A stretch of 64,000 nucleotides of DNA, taken from contig NC_134150.1 in the NCBI RefSeq assembly GCF_033958435.1, positions 33,475,501-33,539,500 of the forward strand. The letters are read 5' to 3'. A program made the translations under genes and the position numbers. Shown here in pieces: positions 44,501 through 55,897 of the stretch; position 1 is the first letter of the stretch; each line of letters opens with the position of its first letter. This DNA comes from Carettochelys insculpta (lineage: Eukaryota; Chordata; Testudines; Carettochelyidae). The notes beneath the pieces are model-generated. The model had not been told where the DNA came from, did no database searches, and saw only the letters and a program-made list of their open reading frames with translations.

Positions 44501-44947
44501 GGCTATGTCTACACTAGAGAGCTTTACCGACAAAACTGAGGCTTTGTCAACAAAACTTGAGGATCATCTGCACACAGAACACCTTTTGTCAACAGTCTGG
44601 TGACAAAACTCAGCACTTCCGCCAACAGTGTTTTGCTTCTCTGCGACGAGGAATAATGCCTTTGTCCACAGTTTCTGTTGACGAAAAAGCCACATCAATG
44701 CTTCGGGGGTCCTCTATCAACAGACAGGGCTTCTGGTTCACTGGGCAGCCCTGTTTGCTGAGCTTCTAAATGGCCATTCTGTCAAGAGAGGGGCCAGGCA
44801 GTCTGACCACTCTCTGTTGATGGAGCATATTGCTCTTTCGATCCACCCAAGTTTTGTGTGTGGACGTGATATGTTGACAGAGGTTGTGCCAGAAGATCTC
44901 TTCCAACAATAACTTCTGTCTGCAGATCACTGTAGTGTAGATGTACC
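44501..44947. mobile_element. PIF/Harbinger-like MITE (TCGACAAAA subgroup)
   Basis: It starts GGCTATGTCTACACTAGAGA and ends with the reversed terminus GGTACATCTACACTACAGTG. Internal segments (GACAAAACTCAGCACTT, GCCAACAGTGTTTTGC, CAACAATAACTTCTGTC) parallel those of the element at 7462-7893 in order. No clear 3-bp duplication (TAT on the left, CTG on the right). Length 447 bp. Confidence 0.8.
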
Positions 44948-46180
44948 CTGTGGTGTCTTTCATGGTTCCCCACAGCTGTCCAGGTACTCCCAGGAAGCTC
45001 TGCCCCAATCACAGAGAGAGAGGTCCCAACTATGGCTGAGAAGAGGGAAGAGTGGGCAGACCTAGACAAGCAAGAGAAAAGGGATTGGAGAAAACTATGG
45101 GGAGTTTGGGGACCATACTGGGCAGAAGCAGAGGACTAGTGGACCTTCCACTTTGAATGGTGCTCTGCAGCCCTGTGTAACAGCTCCTAGTAATCACTGA
45201 ATTTTCTTTAAATGTTCTAGCATGTTTGGTACTTTGCAAAAAGAGACAAAAAAATGCACATTTGCCTTATTGAAATGTTTGGGAACCAATGCCTTATGGT
45301 ATGCTGCTAGTTGGTTAGGGGGGTTTTTTTGTTCGTTTGTTTGTTTTTTTTCCTCTTTCCGTGGATTATACTTCATTCACAAGTAATTTCATTTCTATCA
45401 TACCAATGGAGATCCTGCCAGTTCTTTCACAAGCTTCTAGGTTTACTCAACAGAATTCACCAGCATCTTTGACAGGGCTCACTGCAGTTTTGTACAAGGG
45501 ATTAATTTTTTCCTTCACATTTGCAAGTACATATTGTCTAGTGACAAATGAGAATGCGGCCCTTTCAGATGCAAGTAGCACACACACAAAATTGCTCGTT
45601 CCTTTAATCTCTAGACAGGAGTACACCAACCAAGCAGACTGTTTCAGTAAATGGTACTGGTCAGATGGGAGATTCAGATGATAAGCGTGTAGTTTGCCTT
45701 TTCTTCTCTGAGTCTGATCCATATCAGAAATACTACATGGAGAAAGATTGGGATTTCTCAGCAGTGTGAGGAAAAAGTCTCTCTTTGTTCTGGGTGTGTA
45801 GTTTCGAAAGGCAAAACATGCAACTGTCATCTCTCTGCTCTTGTTTTTAAAGGGGGAGAAAGCACCATTCTGGCAAACTGGGTTAACTTAACAGGTTTTT
45901 ACAAACATGATGTTAAACCTAGTTTGGTCTTTGCAAACACAGCCACATTTAACAGTGAATTGGTGAGTGAAGTCAAACACATTTTTGTACCTGACTATCC
46001 TTTTGTCAACACTGAAAACATAAGCATGGGTAACATCCTGTTTTCTAACATGAGACAGACAAGGGCAGCGACATGATACAGTGACACAATGTCAAGTGTT
46101 CCCTTGACAAATACACTTTGACCATTAAAATGGCACATATCCCATTAATGAAAATTTGCTCACCGTAACCAGCACATATA
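44948..46180. other. No gene seen
   Basis: A T-rich patch with GTTTGTTTG units lies at 45322-45356. A 127-codon minus frame (45447-45830) has no domain I recognise and no splice context, so it is not called. Confidence 0.4.
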
Positions 46181-46486
46181 AGTTGAACCTCTCTATTCCG
46201 CCACCCTCAGGACCCGACCAGTGCTGAATGAGAGAATTTCCCCAGCCATGGGAGGTCAGTATTGTCTAGCAGTGTTATCAATACTTTCACCTCTTACTGG
46301 GCCCTAGGAACACATTTAGGGGTAAATAACACAGAACATCAAGAGCCAGGACCGTGGGTTGTAAACGAACGTTATGGTACTGTGAGAAACTTGGCCACAC
46401 CCATAACTAGACATCCAGCTAACTAAAATCATGCTGGACCATGGATGTTGCCAGACCAGGGTGTGATGGACTAAAGGTTCAACCTG
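46181..46486 (+). mobile_element. Tigger-like MITE, near full length
   Basis: It starts AGTTGAACCTCTCTATTCCG after TATA and ends AAAGGTTCAACCTG. The inner order is the same as the copy at 21464-21787. The terminal bases are slightly eroded, so the TA duplication is inferred, not clean. Confidence 0.85.
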
Positions 46487-47369
46487 AAGTATAACACCAT
46501 GAACACAGAGTACTGTGTGTGTGTATGGACAACGTAACATTTGAGTAATCCATCTGAATTTTCCATGTTTATAAAACTTCCAAAGGCATAACAGCTGTTT
46601 CCCCTAATGCAAACATCTTTTTAACAGCTCTTCAGAAATCAGAGTTCAAAGTAACACTGAAGAAAAAACCCGCATGCATCTCTGCACTTTGTACGATAAT
46701 AAACACAGAGTTTTAATCCTTTACGGGTAGCTATAAGGAATATTATTTTTCTTGAATAGTTGTTACAGGTGCATGGAAAGCAGCAAAAGACATGACCTTC
46801 CAAGTTTCCATCCCATCTGTACAGAGCTGCTGATGGAAAACACTGGAAACCATTCTCTTTGCAAGTGATTCTGCAGCTATAGCTCATACTTTCCAAGGTG
46901 AAGGCGGCTTTTACAGCTAAGATATTTGTGCAATTTTTATACTTCACTTGAAGTCATGATCCTCAATATGATATAATTATTTCCATGGAAAAGGATTGTT
47001 ACTCCACAAACCAAATATGGCGTAACTTCCACTGGTGGACTAAATAGCAAAGACAGGGGAACGCCAAACACAAAGGCTCTTGCTCCATGATTATGTACCC
47101 CAAAACAAAATCTGGGTCAGAAAAATGCTTCCAATGGCTAAAAGACAAAATGATAGGCAGGACTGCTTCTAAATAAAGCAGGCAATTGTTCAGGGTTTTA
47201 CATATCACACCAATGGCTCTAAACTGCACTGTAGGAAAGCCAGATCTACAAAGTGTGCTCACATATAAACTGGGTGGATGCAGTTAACTACACATGTAAT
47301 TAATGCATTTATGCTTTCAATTGCCTGCCTGGGGGTGTACACAGAAACAGCTGCGCTAGTCTGCACCCA
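46487..47369. other. No gene seen
   Basis: AT-rich; a 102-codon minus frame (46639-46947) is cysteine-rich but has no known spacing or signal peptide that would support a gene. Confidence 0.4.
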
Positions 47370-47419
47370 CAGTGTTCCTTCTAATTTTTTCCATCCATGG
47401 GAAGAATAAATTTTGTTAT

Positions 47420-47883
47420 AAGAACATAAGAACATAAGAATGGCCATACCGGGTCAGACCAAGGTCCATCCAGCCCAGTATCCCATCTGCCGACAGTGGC
47501 CAATGCCAGGTGCCCCAGAGAAGGAGAACAGAAGACAATGATCAAGTGATTTATCTCCTGCCATCCATCTCCTGCCCTTGTACTGAAGGCTAGGGCACCA
47601 TACTTTACCCCTGGCTAATAGCCATTTATGGACCTAACCTGCAAAATTTTGTCGACCTCTTTTTTAAACCCTAATAGAGTCCTGGCCTTCACAGCCTCCT
47701 CCGGCAAGGAGTTCCACAGGTTGACTGTGCGCTGTGTGAAGAAAAATTTCCTTTTATTAGTTTTGAACCTACTACCCATCAATTTCATTTGGTGTCCCCT
47801 AGTTCTTGTATTATGGGAAAAGGTAAATAATTTTTCTACATTCACTTTCTCCACACCATTCATAATGTTATATACCTCTATCA
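47420..47883 (-). mobile_element. CR1 LINE 3' end nested in a hAT MITE
   Basis: Read on the minus strand it runs from an ORF2 C-terminal coding part to the CR1 3' end, GATACTGGGCTGGATGGACC, and the tail TTCTTATGTTCTTATGTTCT. TTAT occurs on both sides (47416-47419, 47884-47887), the probable short target duplication. The 464-bp length reflects 5' truncation. The preserved coding suggests it is younger than the CR1 pieces at 16.7 and 19.9 kb. Confidence 0.9.
47615..47883 (-). pseudogene. CR1 ORF2 C-terminal fragment, open over ~88 codons
   Basis: The minus-strand frame from the insertion junction to the stop at 47615-47617 is uninterrupted. It encodes the C-terminal tail of CR1 ORF2, beginning [12 protein letters not shown] and containing [19 protein letters not shown], the conserved R.V.LWN.LP.E segment of vertebrate CR1 proteins. 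The reverse transcriptase catalytic part is missing through 5' truncation, so the piece is dead despite its open frame. An ATG upstream at 47960-47962 lies in the surrounding MITE and is fortuitous. Confidence 0.85.
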
Positions 47884-48023
47884 TTATGTGCACCAAGGCA
47901 TGTGCACATGTGCACCACCAACAGAAACACAAGCTGCCAGCTATCGGTGCTCTCCTAATCAACTGGGCGGCTCCTGAGTCTCTCCTGGGCAGCTGCCTGA
48001 TTGCTCAGCTTACAGGAAACATG

Positions 48024-49679
48024 GCCGACTGTAAGTATTAACCGGAAAACTACTGGGCATGAAACTGGCTACAGGGTCCCAGTGTGGTTCTCAGCTACAG
48101 CATGGTACTTGGAGTTACCCCACAGAAATCAGTGCTCCAGATTTAAAATGATTCAGTGAGAAGCTGAAATTCACCCCTGTGTACATAAGGGTTTGGATGT
48201 TTACACTGGATTTGTGTGATGGGTCATAACACAGAGGATATCATTTTTTTTTTAAAAAAAAGAGCAGTATGAAGAATAAACGAACAGACATGCATTTCAC
48301 CGAAAGCTTGTCGCTATCACCGAGCCAGGCCCAAAGGGCTCTAAGTCCAAGCGCTCTGCTCTTGACAGATGTGACAGCAATCTCTGAACTTGTGATGCCT
48401 GTCCCAAGGGGCTCATGCTTATGCTGAAGGACCCATTATTTATGGCTGATGCAATGGAATCTGATGGCACCTGATGTGATACGCCGGCACACATTTGAAA
48501 TGTGCAAGGGAGAATAAAGGCGTAGGTTCCCGTTTGAAACACATCTGAGATGGTCATTCTGTGAAAACTGTAAGGGGGGGGATCAAGATGAAATATTTAT
48601 TCCACTTCTTCTCTTCTACCACATCTTGTAATGAATGAGTCAAAATCTTCCCTTCTAAGATGTATCTGAAGAGGAGACCATAGCTCCCCCCTCACCCCAC
48701 CCTTGCAGAGGGAGAACACTCATGCTGACTCCGTGAAGGACCCTGGCACCAGGATTTGAGGGGATGGGGCTGATAAGCACCAGGAAGAGTAAGGCTAAAA
48801 AGAAAGTCATGTTAACGGCATTGTCCCCACACCAATCCCCGGTGAATCCTTTTAAAAGTTAACAGAGCCTGAGGCCATATCAACTTCCAGGTGAGCCATT
48901 CCACAAGGTGCAGCCCACTTTGTGAAGGGGATTTCAGAGGTGGCAGTGGGCGAGGGCAGAGGTGACCGGTGCAGGGATGCTAGCAGAGGGCACTGGCCAC
49001 GTGTCCCTGCTCTGCCCCTCCACTTCCCTGCTCTGCCCACGGCCCACGCTTCCCCCAGCCCTGGCCATGCTGCTTTCAGGCCACACCACTCCCACTGGAA
49101 GTAGAAATCTGACCCATTAGGAGATATGCAGAAAATCCTGCTTGTAGATTACTAACTTCCTTGATCTGAAGTTCCCAAAGTTTCTTCCTGGGGTTTTGGG
49201 AAACACTTTATGTGTTTGCTGTGAACTGTGGGGGGATGGAAAGCTATTGACTGTTGAATTATGGAGAAAGAAATCTTATAAATTACTTCCTATTTATATT
49301 CTAAAAACACTACACGTAAATCCCGTAACCTCAGCTGCCCTGCTCATGGGTTAGAGGGCCAAGAAAGAGGTGGAACCACCATGGCTTGTAATTCTTTCAA
49401 GAAATTTGAAAACATTCCCAAAAAGCAAAAGGCAAAGGAAACTACCACATGGAAGCAGGGAGCATTTAATCCCTGCAGCACCCAAGCACCTTGTTAGTAT
49501 GCAGAATCCCTGATGGTTGTTGTGGCATTGGGAATACCTGCCAGGTTACTTCATTGAAGATGATCTGGGCTGCCTTGGTCTCACAAACTGAGGCTGAGTC
49601 GGTTTAGATAGATTTAAAAACAAAAACAACACAAACAAACAAAAACCCCTGCAGCTATCTTAGGCCTTTGAGAAAAATA
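48024..49679. other. No gene seen
   Basis: Unique-looking. A GC-richer patch lies around 48930-49090, and an imperfect A/C-rich run (AAAACAAAAACAACACAAAC type) at about 49617-49646. No exon recognised. Confidence 0.4.
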
Positions 49680-49915
49680 AAGTTTTGTGTTGGACTCAGG
49701 AGGTTAGGATTTGGTTCACAACCCTGCCACAGACTTCCTGTGGGACCCTGGATAAGTCACCACAGGACTCCTTTAGGGCACAATTCAGAGTTGACAGAAC
49801 AACTCCTATCGGATCTGCCCCTTAATATCTCTGCTTCAGTTCTCCACCTGCACAATAGGTATAAAACATTTTCTTTATTGTTGTGTCTAGTAAAATTGTA
49901 AACTTCTTTGGGCCT
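49680..49915 (+). mobile_element. MIR-like SINE (old)
   Basis: CTGCCACAGACTTCCTGTGG, GACCCTGGATAAGTCAC, CTCTGCTTCAGTTCTCCACC, CAATAGGTATAAAA and ATTGTAAACTTCTTTGGGCC follow the order of a MIR-type element, including the core and 3' parts. The copy is diverged but nearly complete. Confidence 0.65.
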
Positions 49916-50013
49916 CTCTCTTGCTATGTGTACATACAACAGCAAGAATGGAGCACCCGGGTGTTACAGTATCACAAATAATAACACAAGTTAATAATAA
50001 ACAAGTAATAATA

Positions 50014-50332
50014 CAAACTGGAGCACTCTAGCCCAGCACTCTCTCATCCAGCAACATCTGTAATCCAGCATGATTCTAGATGATCACTTATTGTGGGCGT
50101 AGCCAAGTTTCCCATAGTCCAATAAAGTTTGTTTAGAGCCACCAGTCCCGGCTGTCGGTGTTCTGTGCTGTTAGTTAGCTCTCATTTACCACTAAATGTC
50201 TTCTAAAAGCCCAGTAAACAGTGAAAATTTTGGTAATGCTGCTAGACAATATTGACCTCCCATGATCCAGCAAATTATCTCATTTGGCACCAGTCAGGTC
50301 CAGGGGGTGTCAGACTAGAGCAGTTCAATCTG
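50014..50332 (-). mobile_element. Tigger-like MITE, reversed copy
   Basis: The right end reversed is CAGATTGAACTGCTCTAGTC and the left end CAAACTGGAGCACTCTAG. TA lies on both sides (50012-50013, 50333-50334). The inner segments CCAAGTTTCCCATAGTCC and GACCTCCCATGATCCAGCAA are the reverse of the copy at 21464. Confidence 0.85.
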
Positions 50333-50556
50333 TAATAAGTACTCATAAGATGTCTGCATTCTTTAGCACCTAAGCAAAATTAAGGGCAATGTCAAGATAA
50401 AACTTTACACAGCATTTTAATCCTGTTTTTTCTTCACCATTCTTACTAATGACAGTAATCACTAATGACAGATCAGTTTGTATGGGTGAAATAGAGGTAA
50501 GTTTTATAATCTAATTTACTTATTATTAGCAAATAATACCTCACCCTGACTCCAAC

Positions 50557-50594
50557 AGCCCCTTCTTCCTAAAACCAAATAGGAAGAAGGGGCT
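50557..50594. repeat. Perfect 14-bp inverted repeat
   Basis: AGCCCCTTCTTCCT and AGGAAGAAGGGGCT flank the 10-base loop AAAACCAAAT. It lies 34 bases left of a Harbinger-like element. It may be part of that element's flank or a separate hairpin. Confidence 0.8.
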
Positions 50595-50628
50595 TTCAAA
50601 GTTGTGGGGTGGGGGGGTCCTTTCAAAA

Positions 50629-50800
50629 GGCCCTAATCTACATGGGTGTCAGCATTCCGAAAGCACCACTTTTGAATTTGTGTGCAGCTGCCATTATGCT
50701 AATGAGGCACTGTATATTCATATCAGCTCCTCATTAGCATCTTCCAAACTGCCTTATTAACATGCCCCCTCCTTTTGAGGGGGGGATGTGTAGACACAGC
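50629..50800. mobile_element. Harbinger-like MITE, small
   Basis: The left GGCCCTAATCTACATGGGTG and right end reversed GCTGTGTCTACACATCCCCC are weak terminal inverted repeats of the shared type. The body contains the mirrored CTAATGAGG and CCTCATTAGC segments. The boundaries are uncertain by a few bases. Confidence 0.55.
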
Positions 50801-51010
50801 TCCACTGTCTGCTAAGCTCTTCCCACAGAATCACCTGAAGTCACTTGGTAAATACTTCCGAAACTGTGTAGGAGAAAACAAAAAAAACCTTAATTTTATG
50901 AATACCTTTCTTTTCATGTAAAGTCAAAATTGGCCTGGTCTGAGACTTGACAGGATACTCCTATGCATGATGCCTGTAGTGCCCTTGACTGTGTGGATTT
51001 GATATCTCAA

Positions 51011-51258
51011 GACTCACAGATTTTGAGGCCAGAAAGGACCATTAAAGTCATCTAGTCTAATTGCCTGCATAACGTAGCAGGCGATAGAATTTCACCGAAG
51101 AGTTCTCACATCAAGTTCTGGTGGAGCTACAGCAAACTTGCTGGGAAGGCATCCAGCCTTGATTTCAGTGTGGACAATCCATAACAATCCTACATATGTT
51201 GGTCCTATGGTGAATTAGCTTTCCTGTAAAAAATATGCCCTCCAAAATCTTTCAGTTC
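51011..51258 (-). mobile_element. CR1 LINE 3' region, reversed
   Basis: CACAGATTTTGAGGCCAGAA, AAGGACCATTAAAGTCATCT and AGTCTAATTGCCTGCATAAC are the reversed CR1 3' end. The body runs through GGCATCCAGCCTTGATTTCA to TGTAAAAAATATGCCCTCC. The same segment occurs at 24286-24990. Confidence 0.75.
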
Positions 51259-51266
51259 TATTAGAC

Positions 51267-51549
51267 CAGGAGTTGGGCAATAAGAGGCGCCAGGTTGCCT
51301 GCACATCCACAGGTACAGCTGCTTGCAGAACCCACTGGCCATGGATCACCATTCCCAGCCAATGCGAGACATGGGAAGTGGTGCAGACCAAGACACCACT
51401 CTCCATAGCTCCCATTGGCCAGGAACAGTGATCCATGACCAATGGGAGCTGCTAGAGGCTGTACTTATGGACACGCTGGTAAATAAAGGGCTGGCAGACC
51501 AGCAATGGCTAACCCTGGCAAACAGCCTCTGGCTTATTGCTCACTTCTG
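51267..51549. mobile_element. hAT-like MITE (GGGCAATAAG type)
   Basis: The left end CAGGAGTTGGGCAATAAG and the right end reversed, CAGAAGTGAGCAATAAG, are terminal inverted repeats. The flanks TATTAGAC and TATTACTT share TATTA, a plausible worn 8-bp duplication. The body carries repeated CCATTGGCC/GGCCAATGG-like and CCAATGGGAGCTG segments typical of this hAT group in turtles. Length 283 bp. Confidence 0.75.
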
Positions 51550-51645
51550 TATTACTTCCTTTTTTTGCAAATGGATAAACTGAGGCCTGGAAAGTTACAA
51601 CTTACTCAGCTTAACAAAGTGAATAAAATTATAAGGGTCAGGAAC
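51550..51645 (-). mobile_element. MIR-like SINE fragment, reversed
   Basis: TGCAAATGGATAAACTGAGG, then CCTGGAAAGTTACAACTTAC, follows the reversed MIR body (TTTTACAGATGGGGAAACTG type). It is short and old. Confidence 0.5.
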
Positions 51646-51889
51646 AACATTTATGAGACCTGCTCTAGCCACTAGCGAACACTAATAGTTTTGGTTTTGC
51701 CATCTGTTAGTAGAGTACCTATGTTCAGTGTCTCAGATCAAAGGCACAGTTCAAGTACAAGGCACAGGTATCATTATAACAGTACATTCACGTTTGTCTG
51801 AATGGCCTCATGAACATCTTTCAGATAACTGAGCATTCAGATAAATTTCAAGTCTCAGGGCTAACAAGGGGACACACTGGATAACTAGC

Positions 51890-51912
51890 TTTTTTTTTTT
51901 TTTTTTTTTTTT
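51890..51912. repeat. Poly-T run of 23
   Basis: An uninterrupted T homopolymer. No retroposon body reading in the minus direction is recognised next to it. Confidence 0.95.
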
Positions 51913-51996
51913 GGAATAAAGGCCATTTGGATAACGGCAATTATATCGTACAGCATGGCTGTTCCTCAGATTCCTCCTATCAACTGCACATGGCCA

Positions 51997-52183
51997 GTAC
52001 CCTGCAAATCCACGGATATCTGCTTTACATCTGTGGCTATCTGCAGCTGATTTTTGCGGATATAGATGTGGATACAAATTTTGTCTCTAGTACCCTGCAA
52101 ATCTGTGGCTATCTACTTTATATCCGTGGGTACCTCCATTTGCCAATATGGCTGCAGCTATCTGAGGCTCATTTTTGCAAACG
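51997..52183. repeat. Two imperfect 93-bp tandem units rich in GGATATC/GGCTATC
   Basis: Units start GTACCCTGCAAATC at 51997 and again at 52090. Each continues with (C/T)(A/G)TGG-ATATC-type steps, a CTTTA(C/T)ATC segment and a GCAGCTGATTTTTGCGG or GAGGCTCATTTTTGCAAAC end. This resembles a turtle interspersed repeat I know only by its CGGATATCCGCGG theme. The CpGs have decayed to TG and CA. Confidence 0.65.
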
Positions 52184-52840
52184 CACATATCAATGCTGTA
52201 TGCATGCAAACCTCTACAAATGATCCAGAAGAATTTCAGAACTGTCATCACCATTGATAGGTAAATAATTCCCAATTAAGAAAATATTAATACATAGTGC
52301 CTCTTTTTTATTCCCAGGGTATCCACAAGCAAATTGATGTTTTCTGAAACACATTTGTTATTTGAATGTAGTCAACTAAGAACCCTTCACATAGTTTACT
52401 CAACAGGCTTCCTGCAGATATTCAAAATTCAAATCTGTGATTGGTCAAATAAGTCACATACCCCCTAAATGAATGAATATGGGAATTCGTTTGTCATGCG
52501 CAAATTTCAAATTCATTTCCCACATATACTTGCATATTTGTCTTTGGATCGCTTGCAGTGAACATTTTACACGTTACATTCCGTCGTCCAGAAAATACAC
52601 ACGGAGGAAATGAAAATGGCTGAAACAAATTTTTAAAATTCGGATGAATGAAAATTCATAGAAAAGAGTTTGCCTGCTCTGAATCTCAGAGCTACAATGA
52701 GGTACGTGTTTCATTCTCTGTCTCTAAGGGTTATCCCTCTAAGATGGACAACAGTCACTCCAATTGTACATACACCTATGGCATGCTATTGGATTTTTTA
52801 GCAGCACCATGACCATTGGCTAGGGAACAATCAAAAGGAA
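52184..52840. other. No gene seen
   Basis: AT-rich sequence with no recognised feature. Confidence 0.4.
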
Positions 52841-52919
52841 GATTATATATATATATAATATATATACACATATACATATATATATATATAGTGTGTGTGT
52901 ATACACACACACACACACA
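52841..52919. repeat. Compound (AT)n-(GT)n-(AC)n microsatellite
   Basis: Blocks of alternating TA, a TACACATATACATA bridge, more TA, then GTGTGTGTGT and ACACACACAC. Adjacent GT and AC blocks can fold back on each other, and the whole tract is of the alternating purine-pyrimidine kind. Confidence 0.95.
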
Positions 52920-55894
52920 GAGTACATTTTGCCTACAAAAATAATGTTGTCAGCTCTGCTACCCAGCAAGAAGCTCCCATGTTTGTTCATATAGTACAAG
53001 TCCTGGAAAAATTACAAGCTGTGATGAAATTGAAAACATCCAAATTTTTAGCCATTCTCTGCTGATAAAAGCTGTATTATTACCAGTTACAAAGGGGAAA
53101 ACTCAGACAATTATAAGCTAATTCTGGCATATGCAAGGCCACAAGTAGAAGATAAGCCAACACTGCAGAGCGTGCAGCTGGAAACCCAGAAACCTGAAAA
53201 GGAGCTGACTCATGGAAATATCTTTATATAAAATATCCAGTGGTTATTTTTCTCTGCCTCATTCCTGTGTGTCTTAGGAATGATATATGAATTGCCTTAT
53301 TTACTTTGTTCCATAAAACTTACATTTTTTATTAATGCACTGCCAGCACCAAACAGGGTCTTGTGAGTTAGTTCTTGGTTTTTTTTTAATTTTGCTGCAC
53401 AAAGCAAACTAATAAAATTAAATACATTTAAAAAGGGCTAGTGAACCCCTTGTGGAATTTTATTATGCTCCCACAAAGTTAGTTTTGGTCCTGATTCTGC
53501 TCTTACTTGATGTAAATTAGGATTGACTCCACTGAAGTCATCCTGACATAACGCTGATCTGAATGAGTGCAAAATCAGATTTGTGTATACTCCCTCTTCT
53601 AAGAAAAAGTCCAGCTACAGGATATTTCTGAGTTAAATAGATGGCTAGCAATGCTTATGAAGATAATTCAGCATGATAATCAGACTCCTAACAAACTGCA
53701 AAGGACTTCTTATTTACGTAAGTACACAGCATGGGTAATTCAAATCTAAGAACCAGCTCCTCAACTGGGGTCAGTCAGTGTAGTTCTATTGACTTCCAAG
53801 GAGCTACATTGATGCACAACAGCTGAAGATATGTTTAGAACATATGAGAGTGCAACATCACTTATTTGAAATTATTGTTATAAAAAAACAAGTGCTTTGG
53901 GTGTAATTTTTCCAGGGGAAATATACCTATTAAATACAGAAAACAGATTCACAGTGTCCATTTACATTTCTATAAGAAAAAATGAAAAAAAGCTGGAAGA
54001 AGCGTTGGAATTTATTTATTTATGCCATCTGCCAGCCTCAATGGCAGCAGGGTACATAATTAAAAAGGGCATCAAGTAACAAATAAATGCAGGATAGTAG
54101 CTACTCATTACTTAATATATAGCACATCATCTATTTTTTGGTGCTAATAACACTAATCTATTCATGTTACTCTTTTTTTCATGTAACTGTTTGGCAAGCT
54201 CTAAACTTCCCAACATAAAATTTACCTGATGTTTCAATTCCAATGTGATCCTGAATTTCTGCGCATTTTTCTGAAGCAAATCATGCAACTAGATAAAATC
54301 ACAATACTAAATCCTTAGCAAATGAAAGAAAAAAACAAACAAACAGAACCTTGTGTTTTTCTTTTCCTGCCAAGGGGAAAAAAATGTCTTTCTTTCAGAC
54401 TTATTTTTAACATTTATTTCCAGTTTTAGTTTACTATAATTGTAAGAGTATTTAGCAGTAGTATTTGCAGCTGTCAAAAACAGCCATTCTGCCTGATATT
54501 TTTACTCCCTTATGAAATATGTTTTCCCCAATTATTTAATTATAATGTATTTTTATAATTAACTCCATAAAGCACTATTGTAAAAGTGCTATGATCATAC
54601 AGGGGTAGCAGATGTAAACTGTGGCAGCTGTACAATCTGCCTGATAGTGTCCATATTTCAAAAATGGACCATACTCAGTCTCAACATTCTTCCAGCTTTG
54701 TACACAGTATACTGGAATAATATCACTTACAACTGAAATTCAGCCACCTTTGGGGTGGAATGCAACAGTGGAATGTGCAAACTGATGCTTGATACTTTAA
54801 AATAAAATCCCACAGTTTAACTTCAAATGTTAACCTGCATCACAAATCCCATGGTACTCCTCACTTTAAAAGCAGGATTTGTGAGGAGATACACTTCCTT
54901 TCCCCTGAAGGTGATGCTTCAAAAAATAAAATAAAAATAATTTAACCTGTGCCTATAAATTAAACCTGTGATAAACAGGAACCCAAGTACCAAAGTAACT
55001 TAGAAAGATGCCCATTACTGTATCTTCAAAAGCTTTACAAGTTAGAATAATATTCATTTTTTAAAAAGGGACATGGGATGAAGCAATAAGACAAGTGTTT
55101 CTGTGCTAGAATCTCTGCTGATCAGGGACTGTGCAAGGATTTCTCTGATAAGAGTTTACAGTTAGAAGCTGTATCAAAAATGAAACCAGATCACTGCTTC
55201 TGTCTGCTGCAAATTGTTTTTCAATGCAACATTCTTCAGGGAGACAGAAAACATTTGCTGCAGGTTATCAAAATCTTACATTTTCTGTTAACCTAGACAT
55301 GCTGGCAGCTAGCAAAGAAGTCACTCTGTGAAACAAAAGAGGTAGTGGGGATTGTTGAGAATCGCTAATGAAAGGGTGTAAGAGAGGTGAGAGGCTTCTG
55401 GGATGGAAACAAATGAGCTGGCCCAGCAGCTTCCAATGCAAATCATTCAAAATACCCGCAGGTAACAAGTCATCTGACCCCTGATTAAAAAGTGAGTGTG
55501 TTTAGAAACTGAAACTAATACAGAAAAAAACTTTCTCTAGGATTAGGCATTTTTAACTTAAAAACAGGATCAACATTTTTACATATCTTGTTTACATATC
55601 TTGCAGATGAAACATAAAACCAAGCTCCTGCCCATTCGTGGACGTTATAATCTCATGGCATTTTTCCAACATAAGGCTGTCAGCTTCAGTGTCCTGGCAA
55701 CATTCCAGTGTCGGTAATTATATGGTGCTTATCTACATTCCCCCTTCTGTTTCAAATGGATATGGCATTCTTCACTATTGTCCTAGACTGCTGCTACGAG
55801 CTGCAAAACAGCTAGTACTCTCCTACCCCAGAGGTAGCTGCATTTCAGTTGAGAGCAAGAGGATTCCAGGACACTATGTAAAGAGTGTAAGTAT
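52920..55894. other. 3-kb repeat-poor, AT-rich stretch; no gene seen
   Basis: No transposon with recognisable ends. An old GAAGTCA-type palindromic relic may lie at 53490-53580. A short direct duplication, ACATATCTTG(T/C), lies at about 55579-55604. No exon recognised. Confidence 0.45.
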
Positions 55895-55897
55895 TTT

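Larger units (their letters stand above)
47370..48023 (-). mobile_element. hAT-type MITE, family 1, interrupted by CR1
   Basis: The left piece (47370-47419, CAGTGTTCCTTCTAATTTTT to TTTTGTTAT) and right piece (47884-48023, TTATGTGCACC to CAGCTTACAGGAAACATG) join into one MITE in reverse orientation, with the CR1 at 47420-47883 between them. In other copies the joined region reads continuously (compare AATAAATGTTCTTATGTGCA in the copy at 1503). So the MITE was there first. Confidence 0.85.

Noticed and set aside
45447..45830. 127-codon minus-strand open frame
   Set aside because: No family resemblance that I can support and no promoter or exon structure around it.
52841..52919. CRISPR-like or regulatory array
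   Set aside because: The tract is plain dinucleotide repetition with no spacers; the host is a vertebrate.
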